Source: Candidatus Poseidonia alphae (GTDB taxonomy: Archaea; Thermoplasmatota; Poseidoniia; Poseidoniales; Poseidoniaceae). From it: DNA of 64,000 nucleotides. The translations under genes were made by a program, and so were the position numbers. Location of the stretch: the NCBI GenBank assembly GCA_002505405.1, contig DAVD01000037.1, positions 141,246 through 205,245 of the forward strand, written 5' to 3'. Shown piece after piece: positions 1 to 8,343 of this stretch. The notes below the pieces were generated by a model. The model saw only the letters and a list, made by a program, of their open reading frames with translations. It did not search any database and was not told the DNA's origin. Each line of letters begins with the position of its first letter. Positions within the stretch are counted from its first letter, which is position 1.

Positions 1-489
1 GCAGCCGCAGCGGGAGACTCCATCTCCAGCCTCAATCCCTTCGATTTGGGTTCGCCCATTCCATGGATGCTGTTTTTCCTTATCTTCCTGTGGACACCAC
101 CTCATTTTTGGGCTCTGGCTTTGTATCGCTCAGGTGAATATGGAAAGGTCAACATTCCGATGTTGAACGAAGTTAAAGGGGCAGAACATACCCTTCTCCA
201 ATCAAAAATATACTGCCTTTTGCTGTTGGCTTTAGGGGCGGTGCCACTGTTCTGGCCGGAATCGGGTTTGCCTCTCTTGTGGGCATTTGTCTCTGTAGGC
301 CTTACCTTGTGGTATGGGAAGTCGGTCTGGGACATCGACCCTGCTGAACCCTTTGATGAAAACGGACGAATGCCCAAAGCGGCAAAATCCTTCTTCCGCA
401 GCTTGTTTTATCTGGGCTGGATGTTCCTCAGTTTGGTCTTGATTTGTCTCATTCCGCCTTCGTGGTTGGGTTTCCTGGGGCCTTTGTGA
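1..489 (+). CDS. ctaB: Protoheme IX farnesyltransferase (heme O synthase), C-terminal part
   Basis: The reading frame is open from base 1, so the N-terminal part lies outside the window; about 162 residues are visible. UbiA-family prenyltransferase that adds a farnesyl group to protoheme IX to make heme O for haem-copper terminal oxidases. The segment LWTPPHFWALALYR is the hallmark of the CtaB/CyoE subfamily, followed by the cytoplasmic loop with VNIPMLNEVKG and four hydrophobic membrane helices to the end. It implies aerobic respiration. A TTG at 46 could be mistaken for a start, but the preceding codons (AAAGDSISSLNPFDLG) match the expected family sequence. It is followed at 567 by a tRNA gene on the same strand. 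The family call is firm. Confidence 0.93.
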   Translation, partial: AAAAGDSISSLNPFDLGSPIPWMLFFLIFLWTPPHFWALALYRSGEYGKVNIPMLNEVKGAEHTLLQSKIYCLLLLALGAVPLFWPESGLPLLWAFVSVGLTLWYGKSVWDIDPAEPFDENGRMPKAAKSFFRSLFYLGWMFLSLVLICLIPPSWLGFLGPL

Positions 490-566
490 CAAAACATAGC
501 CCTGTTATCGGGGAGTCGCCTCAACCGTCATGTTCATGTGAGAACCGCAGGTCGCAGGGACAGCGA

Positions 567-653
567 GCGGCAGTCGCATAGCCTGGCCATTGCGCTGGAT
601 TGCTAATCCAGTGGTGTCTCACCTCGGGAGTTCGAATCTCCCCTGCCGCGCCA
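567..653 (+). tRNA. tRNA-Ser (anticodon GCT), CCA encoded
   Basis: An 87-base class II tRNA can be folded by eye. The 7-bp acceptor stem is 567-573 with 643-649 (GCGGCAG/CTGCCGC). The D stem is GCA/TGC and the anticodon stem CTGGA/TCCAG (595-599 with 607-611). The loop TTGCTAA places anticodon GCT at 602-604, reading AGC/AGT serine codons. The long variable arm has a GGTG/CACC stem (613-623), and the T arm is GGGAG-TTCGAAT-CTCCC. Discriminator G650 is followed by an encoded CCA at 651-653. The long variable arm agrees with serine identity. No intron is visible. Confidence 0.95.
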
Positions 654-667
654 TTCAATGATGTACA

Positions 668-3625
668 TCATTCGAAGAATTCATCGAATTCATCTTCATA
701 ACGCTTGGAATTGCTGTTTCGCTTCCGGGCATCTACGATACGCTTGAGTCGCTTTCGCTTTTTGATGATCACGGGCAAGAGGATGAAATTCAGAAGCAGG
801 ACGCCCAACAGTGCGCCTCCAGCGTATTGGAATTCTTCTTCCAGCATGTATTCGTTGAACGTTTTTAGCCAGGGGATTCCGAGAGGGGGCTCGGGTTCGG
901 GTTCGGGTTCTGGGATGAGGTGTTGATTGTACGACCACCAATCATCGTCGATGTTTACTCGCTCGATGTTGGGCGAAGGGTATGAGGCGATTTGTTGCTC
1001 GTTACCGACATAATCCACTGGGGCCAGGATGTAGTAGTATGTTCGGTAGGCTCTGATGCCATCAACCTCAATGCCGCTTTGGTTGAAGGTGCCTTGTTCG
1101 CCAGGAACCCCTGTGAGGCTAGCAGCAATGGGGTAGATGTACTTGAGATTCACATTCGACGGTTGACTTTCAATGCGGTAAAGGTTCCAGTTTAAGTCGC
1201 CCTGGGCTTCATGGTCGGGCCAAGTCCATGTGAGGTTGACTACATAACAAATCGACCAGTCTGATCTCCGGTCGAAACAATCGGTATCGTTTGTGAATGA
1301 CCATGAATGGTCAAACTGTATGACGGAGGTAGTGGGTGGGATGGCGTCACCACAAAGAAGCCCTGCCTCTCCATTCACGCGGGTAACGTTGACCATCTGA
1401 TAATTCGGGTTGCCTTCACGGTCAACAGGTATAACGGCGTATGAGGCGCAAATACCAGTTTCAAGGGGCTCAGGGTCCACCCATTGCGTTGCTTCAATGG
1501 AAAGTCCAACAGCAAATGAGTCGAGCGTTAATTCTTCCCACAAGCCGTCGTTCACGCCATTATTTGGTTCGGGGAAGTAGACAGATCCTTGGATGCCTTG
1601 GAATTTGTAAATGTTCCACCCTCCAACATAAGGGTTGGATATGTCTCCGGCCGGAATCCAGTCGAGTTGAATCTTTCCAGCTTCTAACGGCGTCCAGTTG
1701 AGTTCTTCTACGCTAGCATTTGTGGAGGGCAGGATTCCGATCAGGAGGATGGCCCCGCTTGCCGTTAATTCAATGTCGACGTTGTAATCATCATCGATTT
1801 CGTAAAGGTTTGGTACTTCGATGTAATTCCACTGGCTTGAGTCCATTGTTGGCAGAATTCTGAGGTCAACCGTTGAGAGGTCAACGCTTTCGGGGAGAAG
1901 TTCAGTGAGGTTCATGGAAAGTTCAATTCCACGCAATCCCGGTTCGCTTTCTTCATCATTGGCCAAGATCTCTACTCCAACGAGCATAAGTGGTGATTTA
2001 CCTCCGCCGATGGCGTAGTTCGTTCCTAAGTAAGGGAGTGCGATTTCATGTTTTGCATAGGCAGCAGTTTCAGTAACGGCCTCCCCTCTGAAGTAAGGCT
2101 CTGCCTCGATGCTGATTGCATTGAGTACGTCGAATTCAATGTAGTTGTACTCAATGTTCCCGAAGGGGTCTCGAGCCTCAAGCGAAATGTTGTGGTGCCC
2201 AAGGCCAAAATCTGCTCCTGTTTTATTCAATACCTGGCCCTGCCCCCATACATAGAAGCCTTGCCTCCACGTGAAATTGAGAGGTTGGGATGCGATTTCA
2301 CTGAACCTTGCAACCAGTTCAATGGTGTCGGAGGTCCGATAGATACCGTTCTGGATGTTTTGTTGAATGTTAGGGTTGATTTTACCCGATTCAACGTTTG
2401 TTGTGACGGTGAGGACATTGTCGGAGGTGCGTACATCCTCTCCATTCTGGAAGATGTTAGGAAGTCGAACACGCAGCAATCTGTTCGGACCTGTTGTAGT
2501 CATGTTGAACATGCATGTAGTGGATTCGCCCGGCAACAGTTCCTCAATTTCACAATCCAGTTCCACTTCCAGGTCGAATTGAGGGCTGTAGACTTCAAAT
2601 TCGGCAGTGACGTTATAGACGGACATGTTGCCTTGATTGCTAATGACCGAATGAACTCGGTCAATGCCGTAGTAAAACGATATGCCTTGATTGTCATGAC
2701 TGGGGTAAAGGTCGCTCACTTGAAGGTCGATGCTGTCGTCAACGATCAATGTCATCTGAGCGACATTGTCGTGCGTGTTCATGTCGGCATAGGGTGTGCC
2801 TACGCTTTCGAAGACCCCCCACTTGAGTATGAATTCCCCTTCTTGTGAATAACTCATTGCGGGCAGATTCTTATTGAACGAGGTGAATCCACCCCACGCA
2901 GGTAGGTCGGTGACATTTTGGTAGGCCTCTTTGAGCAGAATTGTATCGTCGATTGACCACAACTGCCAGCCGAATGTTGCATCAAGATTGCATCCGCCAC
3001 AGATCGTTGCTTGGCCACGAGAATTGAGGATGTAGTCTGTGTCGGTGTTGATCACTTCATGGCCTTGGTATACGGCGAGGCCGTCTACATTTTCAAGCGG
3101 GTTGTGGGCCTCGTTGATGATCACGTCTGAATAATAACCGGTCACGTTGATGAGATAGCGGAGTTCGTCGTCGGACGGGTTGGAATCCGGGATGTCAAAG
3201 GCAAATAAAACAGTAAAAACGCCCTCGGAATTTTGACCAGGTGTCCATTGTTCAAGCGATGTGAAATTGTTGCTAGTGGATGGATTGATGTTTCCAATGT
3301 TGATGATTCCCTTTTCTTCATAGTTGGATTTGCACGCCGATGAGGTGACGTCGCCTTCGCATACATACCACGCCATGCCGCGATTGAGTCCTGCAGGAGC
3401 TCCTGCATAATTGTAAATCTCAACCGTAAATTCTATGTTTCCAAACGAGGAATACCATTTTGTTTCATCGGGCTGACTGGCACTGGCAATGCCGAGTGAT
3501 TGGCTGCTGTTGGCTGACGCGGAAGGGGCGACGGCCAACGTGCCGAGCGTAGAGAAGAGGAGCAGAAAAACAAGGCCTAGGCCTGCTTTTGAGTTAGGTC
3601 TCGCACATTGCTTACGCTCTGTCAT
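668..3625 (-). CDS. Large secreted, membrane-anchored surface protein
   Basis: About 985 residues. I start at the ATG at 3625 because GAGGAAC precedes it; an upstream in-frame ATG at 3652 lacks this. It begins with a Sec-type signal peptide (basic MTERKQ region, then a hydrophobic stretch ending near SASANS). Beta-rich sections follow, including a CARDB-like stretch (DLQVSDLYPSHDNQG...) and a fibronectin-III-like stretch near the C-terminus, with many NxT/NxS sequons. A PEPEPEPEPP spacer precedes one transmembrane helix (GALLGVLLLNFILLPVII) and a basic, then acidic cytoplasmic tail. The spacer is encoded by a TTCGGG-type hexamer repeat near 890-913. This is an outer-face protein, perhaps part of the cell envelope; its precise function is unknown. 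It is transcribed towards the tRNA gene and away from the pilin-like gene. Confidence 0.8.
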   Translation of the reverse strand: MTERKQCARPNSKAGLGLVFLLLFSTLGTLAVAPSASANSSQSLGIASASQPDETKWYSSFGNIEFTVEIYNYAGAPAGLNRGMAWYVCEGDVTSSACKSNYEEKGIINIGNINPSTSNNFTSLEQWTPGQNSEGVFTVLFAFDIPDSNPSDDELRYLINVTGYYSDVIINEAHNPLENVDGLAVYQGHEVINTDTDYILNSRGQATICGGCNLDATFGWQLWSIDDTILLKEAYQNVTDLPAWGGFTSFNKNLPAMSYSQEGEFILKWGVFESVGTPYADMNTHDNVAQMTLIVDDSIDLQVSDLYPSHDNQGISFYYGIDRVHSVISNQGNMSVYNVTAEFEVYSPQFDLEVELDCEIEELLPGESTTCMFNMTTTGPNRLLRVRLPNIFQNGEDVRTSDNVLTVTTNVESGKINPNIQQNIQNGIYRTSDTIELVARFSEIASQPLNFTWRQGFYVWGQGQVLNKTGADFGLGHHNISLEARDPFGNIEYNYIEFDVLNAISIEAEPYFRGEAVTETAAYAKHEIALPYLGTNYAIGGGKSPLMLVGVEILANDEESEPGLRGIELSMNLTELLPESVDLSTVDLRILPTMDSSQWNYIEVPNLYEIDDDYNVDIELTASGAILLIGILPSTNASVEELNWTPLEAGKIQLDWIPAGDISNPYVGGWNIYKFQGIQGSVYFPEPNNGVNDGLWEELTLDSFAVGLSIEATQWVDPEPLETGICASYAVIPVDREGNPNYQMVNVTRVNGEAGLLCGDAIPPTTSVIQFDHSWSFTNDTDCFDRRSDWSICYVVNLTWTWPDHEAQGDLNWNLYRIESQPSNVNLKYIYPIAASLTGVPGEQGTFNQSGIEVDGIRAYRTYYYILAPVDYVGNEQQIASYPSPNIERVNIDDDWWSYNQHLIPEPEPEPEPPLGIPWLKTFNEYMLEEEFQYAGGALLGVLLLNFILLPVIIKKRKRLKRIVDARKRNSNSKRYEDEFDEFFE

Positions 3626-3795
3626 CGTATGTTCCTCGCAGTGGGGCTTCAAAGACTCATCGCTTCATTCTAACAAAATCATGCATCTTTTGCCTGCTTT
3701 GGGTTGTTCGGCTTGGTCCGAGGCTTGCGAATTAAATCCCCAACTCCATTCTAAATGCGGCAACCTCATGAATTGCGCCCTCCGAGCCACCTCTC

Positions 3796-4875
3796 ATGCG
3801 ACAGGCAGGTGAGGCAAACCTCGTTCGAGACGAACGTGGCCTTACTGCCGTGATTGAATTTCTATCAGCCTTCACGCTTTTCCTGATGATCCTCACGGCC
3901 TTTCTTTCCCTAGCCCAACTCCAAATGGGTTCAAACGACCCAGCAACCGACCGTCTTGACAGGGCTGCAGCGATGGGCCTTGACCGCCTTACCTCCGGTG
4001 AAGGTTGGTTTGTTCCAGGAGGCGATGGCGGCCTCGATTATGCAAATTCGACTTCGGACTGGCATTTGCAAGACGCTTCAACCCTCTATCAGGGACGCGT
4101 CCAACCCGGATTGCTTACAAATCATCGCTTGGACGCCGCCAAAATACTTGCACTTCATGAAATCACAGAAGACGGCATGGCTGCAGGTATTGGATTGGGC
4201 GATGAAATGAGCCTCTTCCTTTCAATTAAGGTCACTGAAAGCCAAAATGAAACCCGACAGGGCTCGTATCTCTTTAACGGAGGGACTGAACGAGGAACTG
4301 CCTCCTCTTCATCAACAGCCTACCGTAGTTTTCAACAAGATGGGGAACTGATTCAAATCGTACTTGAAGTTCACGACGGGGGCAGAAAAAACAATCCTTT
4401 GCACCTCAATGAGGTCGTAGCACGCCCGTCCTCAAACGGCCCGGAGTGGATTGAAGTTTCCAATCCAAATGATTTTGCAATTGGTCTTCGAGGTTGGTCA
4501 CTGAATCACACATCAGGCTCCTCATCAACAAACCTTCTCATTCAGTCAGGAGTCCTTTCTGGGAAATCCCTGGCTCTCTTTACAGGTGACCCCGCCAGTC
4601 AATCTGCGGGTAACGCTTCACAAATCATTGATTTGGGCCAATACGCCTTTTTGGGGGTTGGGCAGGTTGACGGCCTTGCCGATGGCCGAGGTATTCTGTC
4701 GCTGCGTTACACGCAACTCGACGAAACAAGGGCCGTGGAGATTGCCCGAGTTGAATGGGGCGGTGATACGGGTCTCTTCCTCGTCACAGGCCAATCGCTT
4801 CAGTGGGATGGCACCAGCATGACCGCTTCGAGTGCCTGGAGTATTGCTGAAACTCCCACGCCTGGTGAAGGCTGA
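3796..4875 (+). CDS. Pilin/TadE-like protein with lamin-tail domain
   Basis: 359 residues. The N-terminus has a short charged leader (RDERG) directly before a hydrophobic helix (LTAVIEFLSAFTLFLMILTA). This resembles class III (type IV pilin) or TadE-like signal sequences, cut after RG and carrying a conserved Glu in the helix. The remainder is predicted to be extracellular. Residues about 195-300 (LHLNEVVARPSSNGPEWIEV, then LRGWSLNH and SLALFTGD) fit a lamin-tail (LTD) domain, an Ig-like fold often found on secreted proteins. No prepilin peptidase or secretion ATPase is nearby. The next genes downstream on the same strand are KaiC/RAD55-like proteins 82 bases away. FlaH of the archaellum is a KaiC relative, so the neighbourhood is suggestive, but the link is inference. 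Confidence 0.65.
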   Translation: MRQAGEANLVRDERGLTAVIEFLSAFTLFLMILTAFLSLAQLQMGSNDPATDRLDRAAAMGLDRLTSGEGWFVPGGDGGLDYANSTSDWHLQDASTLYQGRVQPGLLTNHRLDAAKILALHEITEDGMAAGIGLGDEMSLFLSIKVTESQNETRQGSYLFNGGTERGTASSSSTAYRSFQQDGELIQIVLEVHDGGRKNNPLHLNEVVARPSSNGPEWIEVSNPNDFAIGLRGWSLNHTSGSSSTNLLIQSGVLSGKSLALFTGDPASQSAGNASQIIDLGQYAFLGVGQVDGLADGRGILSLRYTQLDETRAVEIARVEWGGDTGLFLVTGQSLQWDGTSMTASSAWSIAETPTPGEG

Positions 4876-4957
4876 TACTTTCACGAATGAGGTGCCGTTT
4901 TGGGTGCATTATTGCGCACACTTCATCAACCACCGGCTGCACCAACGGTTCGTTCCC

Positions 4958-5740
4958 ATGCAACCTACAACCGTTTACACCCGAGACCGGTGCGTAACCG
5001 GTATCCACGGATTGGATGAGATTCTTCGTGGAGGCATTCCCTACGGCTCCACAGTTCTTGCTGCTGGAACATGCGGTTCTGGAAAAACGACGCTCGGCAT
5101 GGAGTTCCTTGTTCGTGGTGCTCTCGCAGGTGAGGCGTGTGCCCACTTTACTGCAACCGAACCTTCTGTAAAACTTCTGGAAAACATTCGCCAGTATGCA
5201 TTTTTTGACATGAACATGGTCGATTCGGGGCTCATCAACGTATTCGACATGGACGTATTGTATTCCTGGCTCGGTCTTGACAAAGCCTCGTTCGAACTTG
5301 ATGACGTACATGCTTTGATTAAAGCAATTGTAGACATCGTCAACACCATCGGTGTGACTCGCCTTGTCATCGACTCGGTCACCACGCTGTGTTACAAGAT
5401 CAAATCCGAACAACTCATCCGCGATTTCTTGTTCACGCTTGGAAAGAAACTGGCGACTTTGGGATGCACCACCATTCTCATCTCTGAGATCACCTCCGCC
5501 ACTGAAAACGCCCACTGGTCTTCCTTTGGTGTTGAAGAAGCGATAGCGGATGGAATCATTGTGATGGGGGACTCCGAACGGATGGGTCATCTTTTGAGGT
5601 TCCTGCAAGTTGTAAAGATGCGAGGTACTTCTCACAGTCGTGCCAAACATGCCATTGAACTAACACCGCTTGGAGTCATGCTAACACCAATGCTCAAATG
5701 GGGCGCTTCGGCCGATAAAACCAGCAGATGGGGGCAATAA
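4958..5740 (+). CDS. KaiC/RAD55-family RecA-like ATPase with intact P-loop
   Basis: About 260 residues from ATG 4958. The open frame extends upstream to 4832 but would overlap the previous gene and adds no family sequence. The start of the domain is typical of KaiC-like proteins: CVTGIHGLDEILRGGIPYGS, then Walker A GTCGSGKT (residues 37-44), and a Walker B strand in TRLVIDSVTTL. Length and layout match single-domain RecA-superfamily ATPases of the RAD55/GvpD/FlaH group. It is the first of three relatives in a row and the only one with a complete nucleotide-binding loop, so it is probably the active ATPase of the set. The specific partner or process cannot be read from sequence. Confidence 0.85.
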   Translation: MQPTTVYTRDRCVTGIHGLDEILRGGIPYGSTVLAAGTCGSGKTTLGMEFLVRGALAGEACAHFTATEPSVKLLENIRQYAFFDMNMVDSGLINVFDMDVLYSWLGLDKASFELDDVHALIKAIVDIVNTIGVTRLVIDSVTTLCYKIKSEQLIRDFLFTLGKKLATLGCTTILISEITSATENAHWSSFGVEEAIADGIIVMGDSERMGHLLRFLQVVKMRGTSHSRAKHAIELTPLGVMLTPMLKWGASADKTSRWGQ

Positions 5741-5742
5741 AT

Positions 5743-6327
5743 ATGTTTGAATTGGACCAAAGGATTTCTGAGCAGTTGACACAAGTAGCACTTAACAGCG
5801 CCGTCCAAGTACGCGTAGGAACTGCAAACTCATTTATGGTCACAGCGAGTACAATGATTCCGCTCATGCAAATGTTTGAGATGGGTGGAGTTTACATTTC
5901 GGCGAGTCGTGGAGCCGTTGAAATCATCCAAGCGTTTGAGGCGATAGGCGTTGATGTTTCACACATTCAATTCATCGATTTGGTGTCGTCCGGTATTCTC
6001 GGAGGGACCGATGTCAAGTACCCCAATGTGCACTTCGTGGACAGCCCAATCATGCTTGAGAGTATTCTACTTCGCACGCTCTATGTGTTGCGCACCATGG
6101 AATCTCAGCGTAATTTCGTTTTCCTCGACAGCGTTAATGCACTTGCGATTTACAACGATGACCGTATGCTTGCAGAGTACCTGCACACCTTCATCAACAC
6201 CTTCCGTCAACGTGAGGTGCTTACCGTCATCCTCAATGTCCCCGACCAAACCCCTCCGCTCGTCTTGTCGAATTTAGACACGTACTGTACAGATGTCGTT
6301 GACCGAGGGCAGGTCGTTATCCTTTGA
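5743..6327 (+). CDS. KaiC/RecA-fold protein lacking Walker A
   Basis: About 194 residues. ATG 5743 follows the previous stop by two bases; an ATG at 5728 would overlap it. The expected position of the P-loop reads VRVGTANSFMVTASTMIPLM, with no GxxxxGK[ST]. A later strand, RNFVFLDSVNAL, keeps the look of a RecA-type Walker B segment, and the pattern of strands (GVYISASRGAVEII, HIQFIDLVS, VHFVDSP, VLTVILNVP) follows the RecA core. I infer a catalytically dead paralogue of its neighbours that may act as a structural or regulatory subunit. Tight packing with 4958-5740 and 6338-7141 suggests one transcript. Confidence 0.65.
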   Translation: MFELDQRISEQLTQVALNSAVQVRVGTANSFMVTASTMIPLMQMFEMGGVYISASRGAVEIIQAFEAIGVDVSHIQFIDLVSSGILGGTDVKYPNVHFVDSPIMLESILLRTLYVLRTMESQRNFVFLDSVNALAIYNDDRMLAEYLHTFINTFRQREVLTVILNVPDQTPPLVLSNLDTYCTDVVDRGQVVIL

Positions 6328-6337
6328 GGTGTGAATC

Positions 6338-7141
6338 ATGGCAAAAAAGATGACATTTGACTCAGAAGATGAAGAGTTTTTTAGTACCGTGGGCTCGTTT
6401 GGCGTTCCTAAATTCGACAACGAAATGCGTGGTGGCGTACCTCGTGGTTTCACAATGATTGCGTTCACCGAGACCGGTTCTGGAAGCGAGTTGTTTGCAA
6501 AACAATTCACTTCGCCTGCTGAAGAATCCGACAATACGCTGTATGTTGCTACCGACGAAGGGCAACAAGAAATTGTTCGTATTTTCAAGAAATACGGTTG
6601 GCCGTTGGACATCAATGTGCGTACCATTGGCGAGGAATACAATGCCAACGTCCTGGAGCGCGAACTATTGGCCAGCAGGTATCGCCTCGAGGGATTTCAG
6701 TTGGATGATATCCAACGTCTGGCCCAAACCCGATTCGTAGAAGATAACAATCAGGACTATTTGACTGAGGTGACGAATGAAATCATGGGCCTCGGTCCAT
6801 ATTTCAGAGCCGTTGTGGATAACTTGGATTTCTTCTTACAACGTGACGACCCAGCTCGTGTTTTATCCATGGTTCGTATGCTTCAAGCACATGCGCAACT
6901 GGTTCGTGGACTGCTCTTGATTTCGGTATCCACCGATGGTTTGGATCCTACAATTAAACAAGAATTGTCCTCAATCGCAGACATGGTTCTATCGTTCAAG
7001 GTACGAACGATTGGTACTGATTTTGAAAACTCAATGATCGTTTCTAAATTCCGAAACGCTCCTGAAAATCTCAAGATTTTGGTGTTCCGTGTGACTCCCG
7101 AAGAAGGAATCACTCCAGAGACCGTCGAGCGTATCGCTTGA
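6338..7141 (+). CDS. KaiC/RAD55-like protein with degenerate P-loop
   Basis: 267 residues, start ATG 6338 preceded by GAGGTG. The N-terminal part has the KaiC signature (GSFGVPKFDNEMRGGVPRGF). Where GSGKT is expected, the sequence reads TETGSGSEL (residues 44-52), so the P-loop Lys and Ser/Thr are replaced by Ser and Glu. The rest keeps the RecA-like strands (NTLYVATDEG, LRAVVDNLDF-like and LLLISVSTDG). ATP hydrolysis is unlikely by the usual mechanism. Together with the P-loop-free protein just upstream and the intact ATPase before it, this forms a three-gene set in which only one member has a full nucleotide site. The DNA and codon style look like the neighbours. Confidence 0.75.
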   Translation: MAKKMTFDSEDEEFFSTVGSFGVPKFDNEMRGGVPRGFTMIAFTETGSGSELFAKQFTSPAEESDNTLYVATDEGQQEIVRIFKKYGWPLDINVRTIGEEYNANVLERELLASRYRLEGFQLDDIQRLAQTRFVEDNNQDYLTEVTNEIMGLGPYFRAVVDNLDFFLQRDDPARVLSMVRMLQAHAQLVRGLLLISVSTDGLDPTIKQELSSIADMVLSFKVRTIGTDFENSMIVSKFRNAPENLKILVFRVTPEEGITPETVERIA

Positions 7142-7202
7142 GGGTGCATTGGGGGCCTGGGCGAAACGACATGTCCAAAACAGTCGGGGGCCCGGCAACA
7201 CC

Positions 7203-7976
7203 ATGGGCAAGCGTGCAGCAACGGGCGGATTTGACCCCTCCGGCATTGATGCGGAGGCGTGGGAAACGCTTGAAGGACAACTTGAAGCGACGATTCCTAA
7301 TTACGATCGGGTCAACAAGTGGATGACCTTTGGTCAGGATAAACGCTGGCGAAGAAACGTCCGCAACCACGCCTCACCAGGGATGAAAGTCTTGGAAGTC
7401 GGGTGCGGGCCTGGCTCATTTGCTGAAGATTTGGTGGGATTGGATGTGACCTGCCTCGACCCCTCTCCTGAAATGCTTGCCACAGCTAAAAGGCGAGTTG
7501 ACGGCGCTCGAAAGGAGCGAGGCGAGGAGCCGGCCGTGTATGTAGAAGCCATCGCCGAAGAGATCCCACTCCCCGACAATACCTACGACATGGTCTTCTG
7601 TTTGTTTTCATTCCGAGATTTTAGAGATAAAGCGAAAGGGCTTTCTGAAATTTATCGGGTCTTGAAGCCAGGCGGCCAATTGGTGATTTGTGATGCTGGG
7701 AAAGCAAACAAGCTGCATGGGTTCTTCGGTGTGCTCTGGATGAATTCGGTGGTCCAAATCATGGCCCGAATCATCACCAAAGAGAAAAATCATCCTTGGA
7801 AAGGGCTTGCGAAAAGCTACACTCACTACGGCACGAACGGCTACTACAGGACCATGATGCGTTCAGTAGGTTTTGAAGAAGTCAAGGGACGGCTGCTCTA
7901 TCCGTTTGGCATGTCAAGTCGGTTCAAGGGCCGCAAGCCTCAAACTGGAGGCGTGGAATCCGCCCCGTTAGACTGA
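7203..7976 (+). CDS. SAM-dependent methyltransferase, UbiE/MenG-like
   Basis: About 257 residues from ATG 7203; the frame is open upstream to a TTG at 7149, but that N-terminal stretch has no family character. Class I Rossmann methyltransferase: motif I VLEVGCGPGSF (near residues 63-73), an acidic residue ending strand 2 (VTCLDPSPEM), and the later motif EIYRVLKPGGQLVICD. The region IPNYDRVNKWMTFGQDKRWRR before motif I is like UbiE/MenG enzymes that methylate quinone precursors (YDxxNxxxSFGxxxxWR). A role in menaquinone methylation fits, but another substrate is possible. It lies between the KaiC-like set and the ATP synthase operon on the same strand. Confidence 0.8.
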   Translation: MGKRAATGGFDPSGIDAEAWETLEGQLEATIPNYDRVNKWMTFGQDKRWRRNVRNHASPGMKVLEVGCGPGSFAEDLVGLDVTCLDPSPEMLATAKRRVDGARKERGEEPAVYVEAIAEEIPLPDNTYDMVFCLFSFRDFRDKAKGLSEIYRVLKPGGQLVICDAGKANKLHGFFGVLWMNSVVQIMARIITKEKNHPWKGLAKSYTHYGTNGYYRTMMRSVGFEEVKGRLLYPFGMSSRFKGRKPQTGGVESAPLD

Positions 7977-8016
7977 TAAACCCCCTTTCGTTGAGCGGAT
8001 TCAGTAGGTGCTTGGT

Positions 8017-8334
8017 ATGAGTATGGGTGAAGTCTTACGCAGCATCAAAAAAGCCGAACAAGGTGCCGAAAAGCGTTTGCTTGAAGCACAAGACGAGGCG
8101 TCCAAGGTCCTCTCTGACGCGAGGAAGAAATCCTCTGAGATGATTCAAAGCGCAGCCGAGGAATCTGTGGCCATGACTCAAACGATCCTCGATGCAGCCC
8201 GCTCAAAGGGTCAAGGCGAGGCCGATTCGGTCAAATCCGATGGTAGCAAAGATATCGCCGCCATCGATACCAACTCCGCAAAAAACCAAGACGAAGCCGT
8301 CCAGATGGTCGTCGATGCATTAATGTCTGAATGA
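8017..8334 (+). CDS. atpH: A-type ATP synthase subunit H
   Basis: About 105 residues; ATG 8017 follows AGGTG with good spacing, while the GTG at 8008 is inside that site. The protein is almost entirely an Ala/Glu/Lys-rich coiled coil (KKAEQGAEKRLLEAQDEASK...), as expected of the archaeal H subunit that pairs with subunit E to make the peripheral stalk. It is the first gene of the ATP synthase operon and ends ten bases before the I subunit gene. Such coiled coils are weak evidence alone; the call rests on length, composition and position. Confidence 0.85.
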   Translation: MSMGEVLRSIKKAEQGAEKRLLEAQDEASKVLSDARKKSSEMIQSAAEESVAMTQTILDAARSKGQGEADSVKSDGSKDIAAIDTNSAKNQDEAVQMVVDALMSE

Positions 8335-8343
8335 GGTGATTCC

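Noticed and set aside
890..913. Tandem TTCGGG-type hexamer repeat
   Set aside because: It encodes the PEPEPEPEP spacer before the membrane anchor; a protein-level low-complexity linker explains it, with no need for a separate DNA element.
2048..2848. 266-residue open frame on the plus strand
   Set aside because: Opposite the large surface protein, which has a signal peptide, anchor and spacer; the plus-strand product has no recognisable features.
4784..5650. 288-residue open frame on the minus strand
   Set aside because: It lies opposite the first KaiC-like gene with its intact P-loop; no family features in the minus-strand product.
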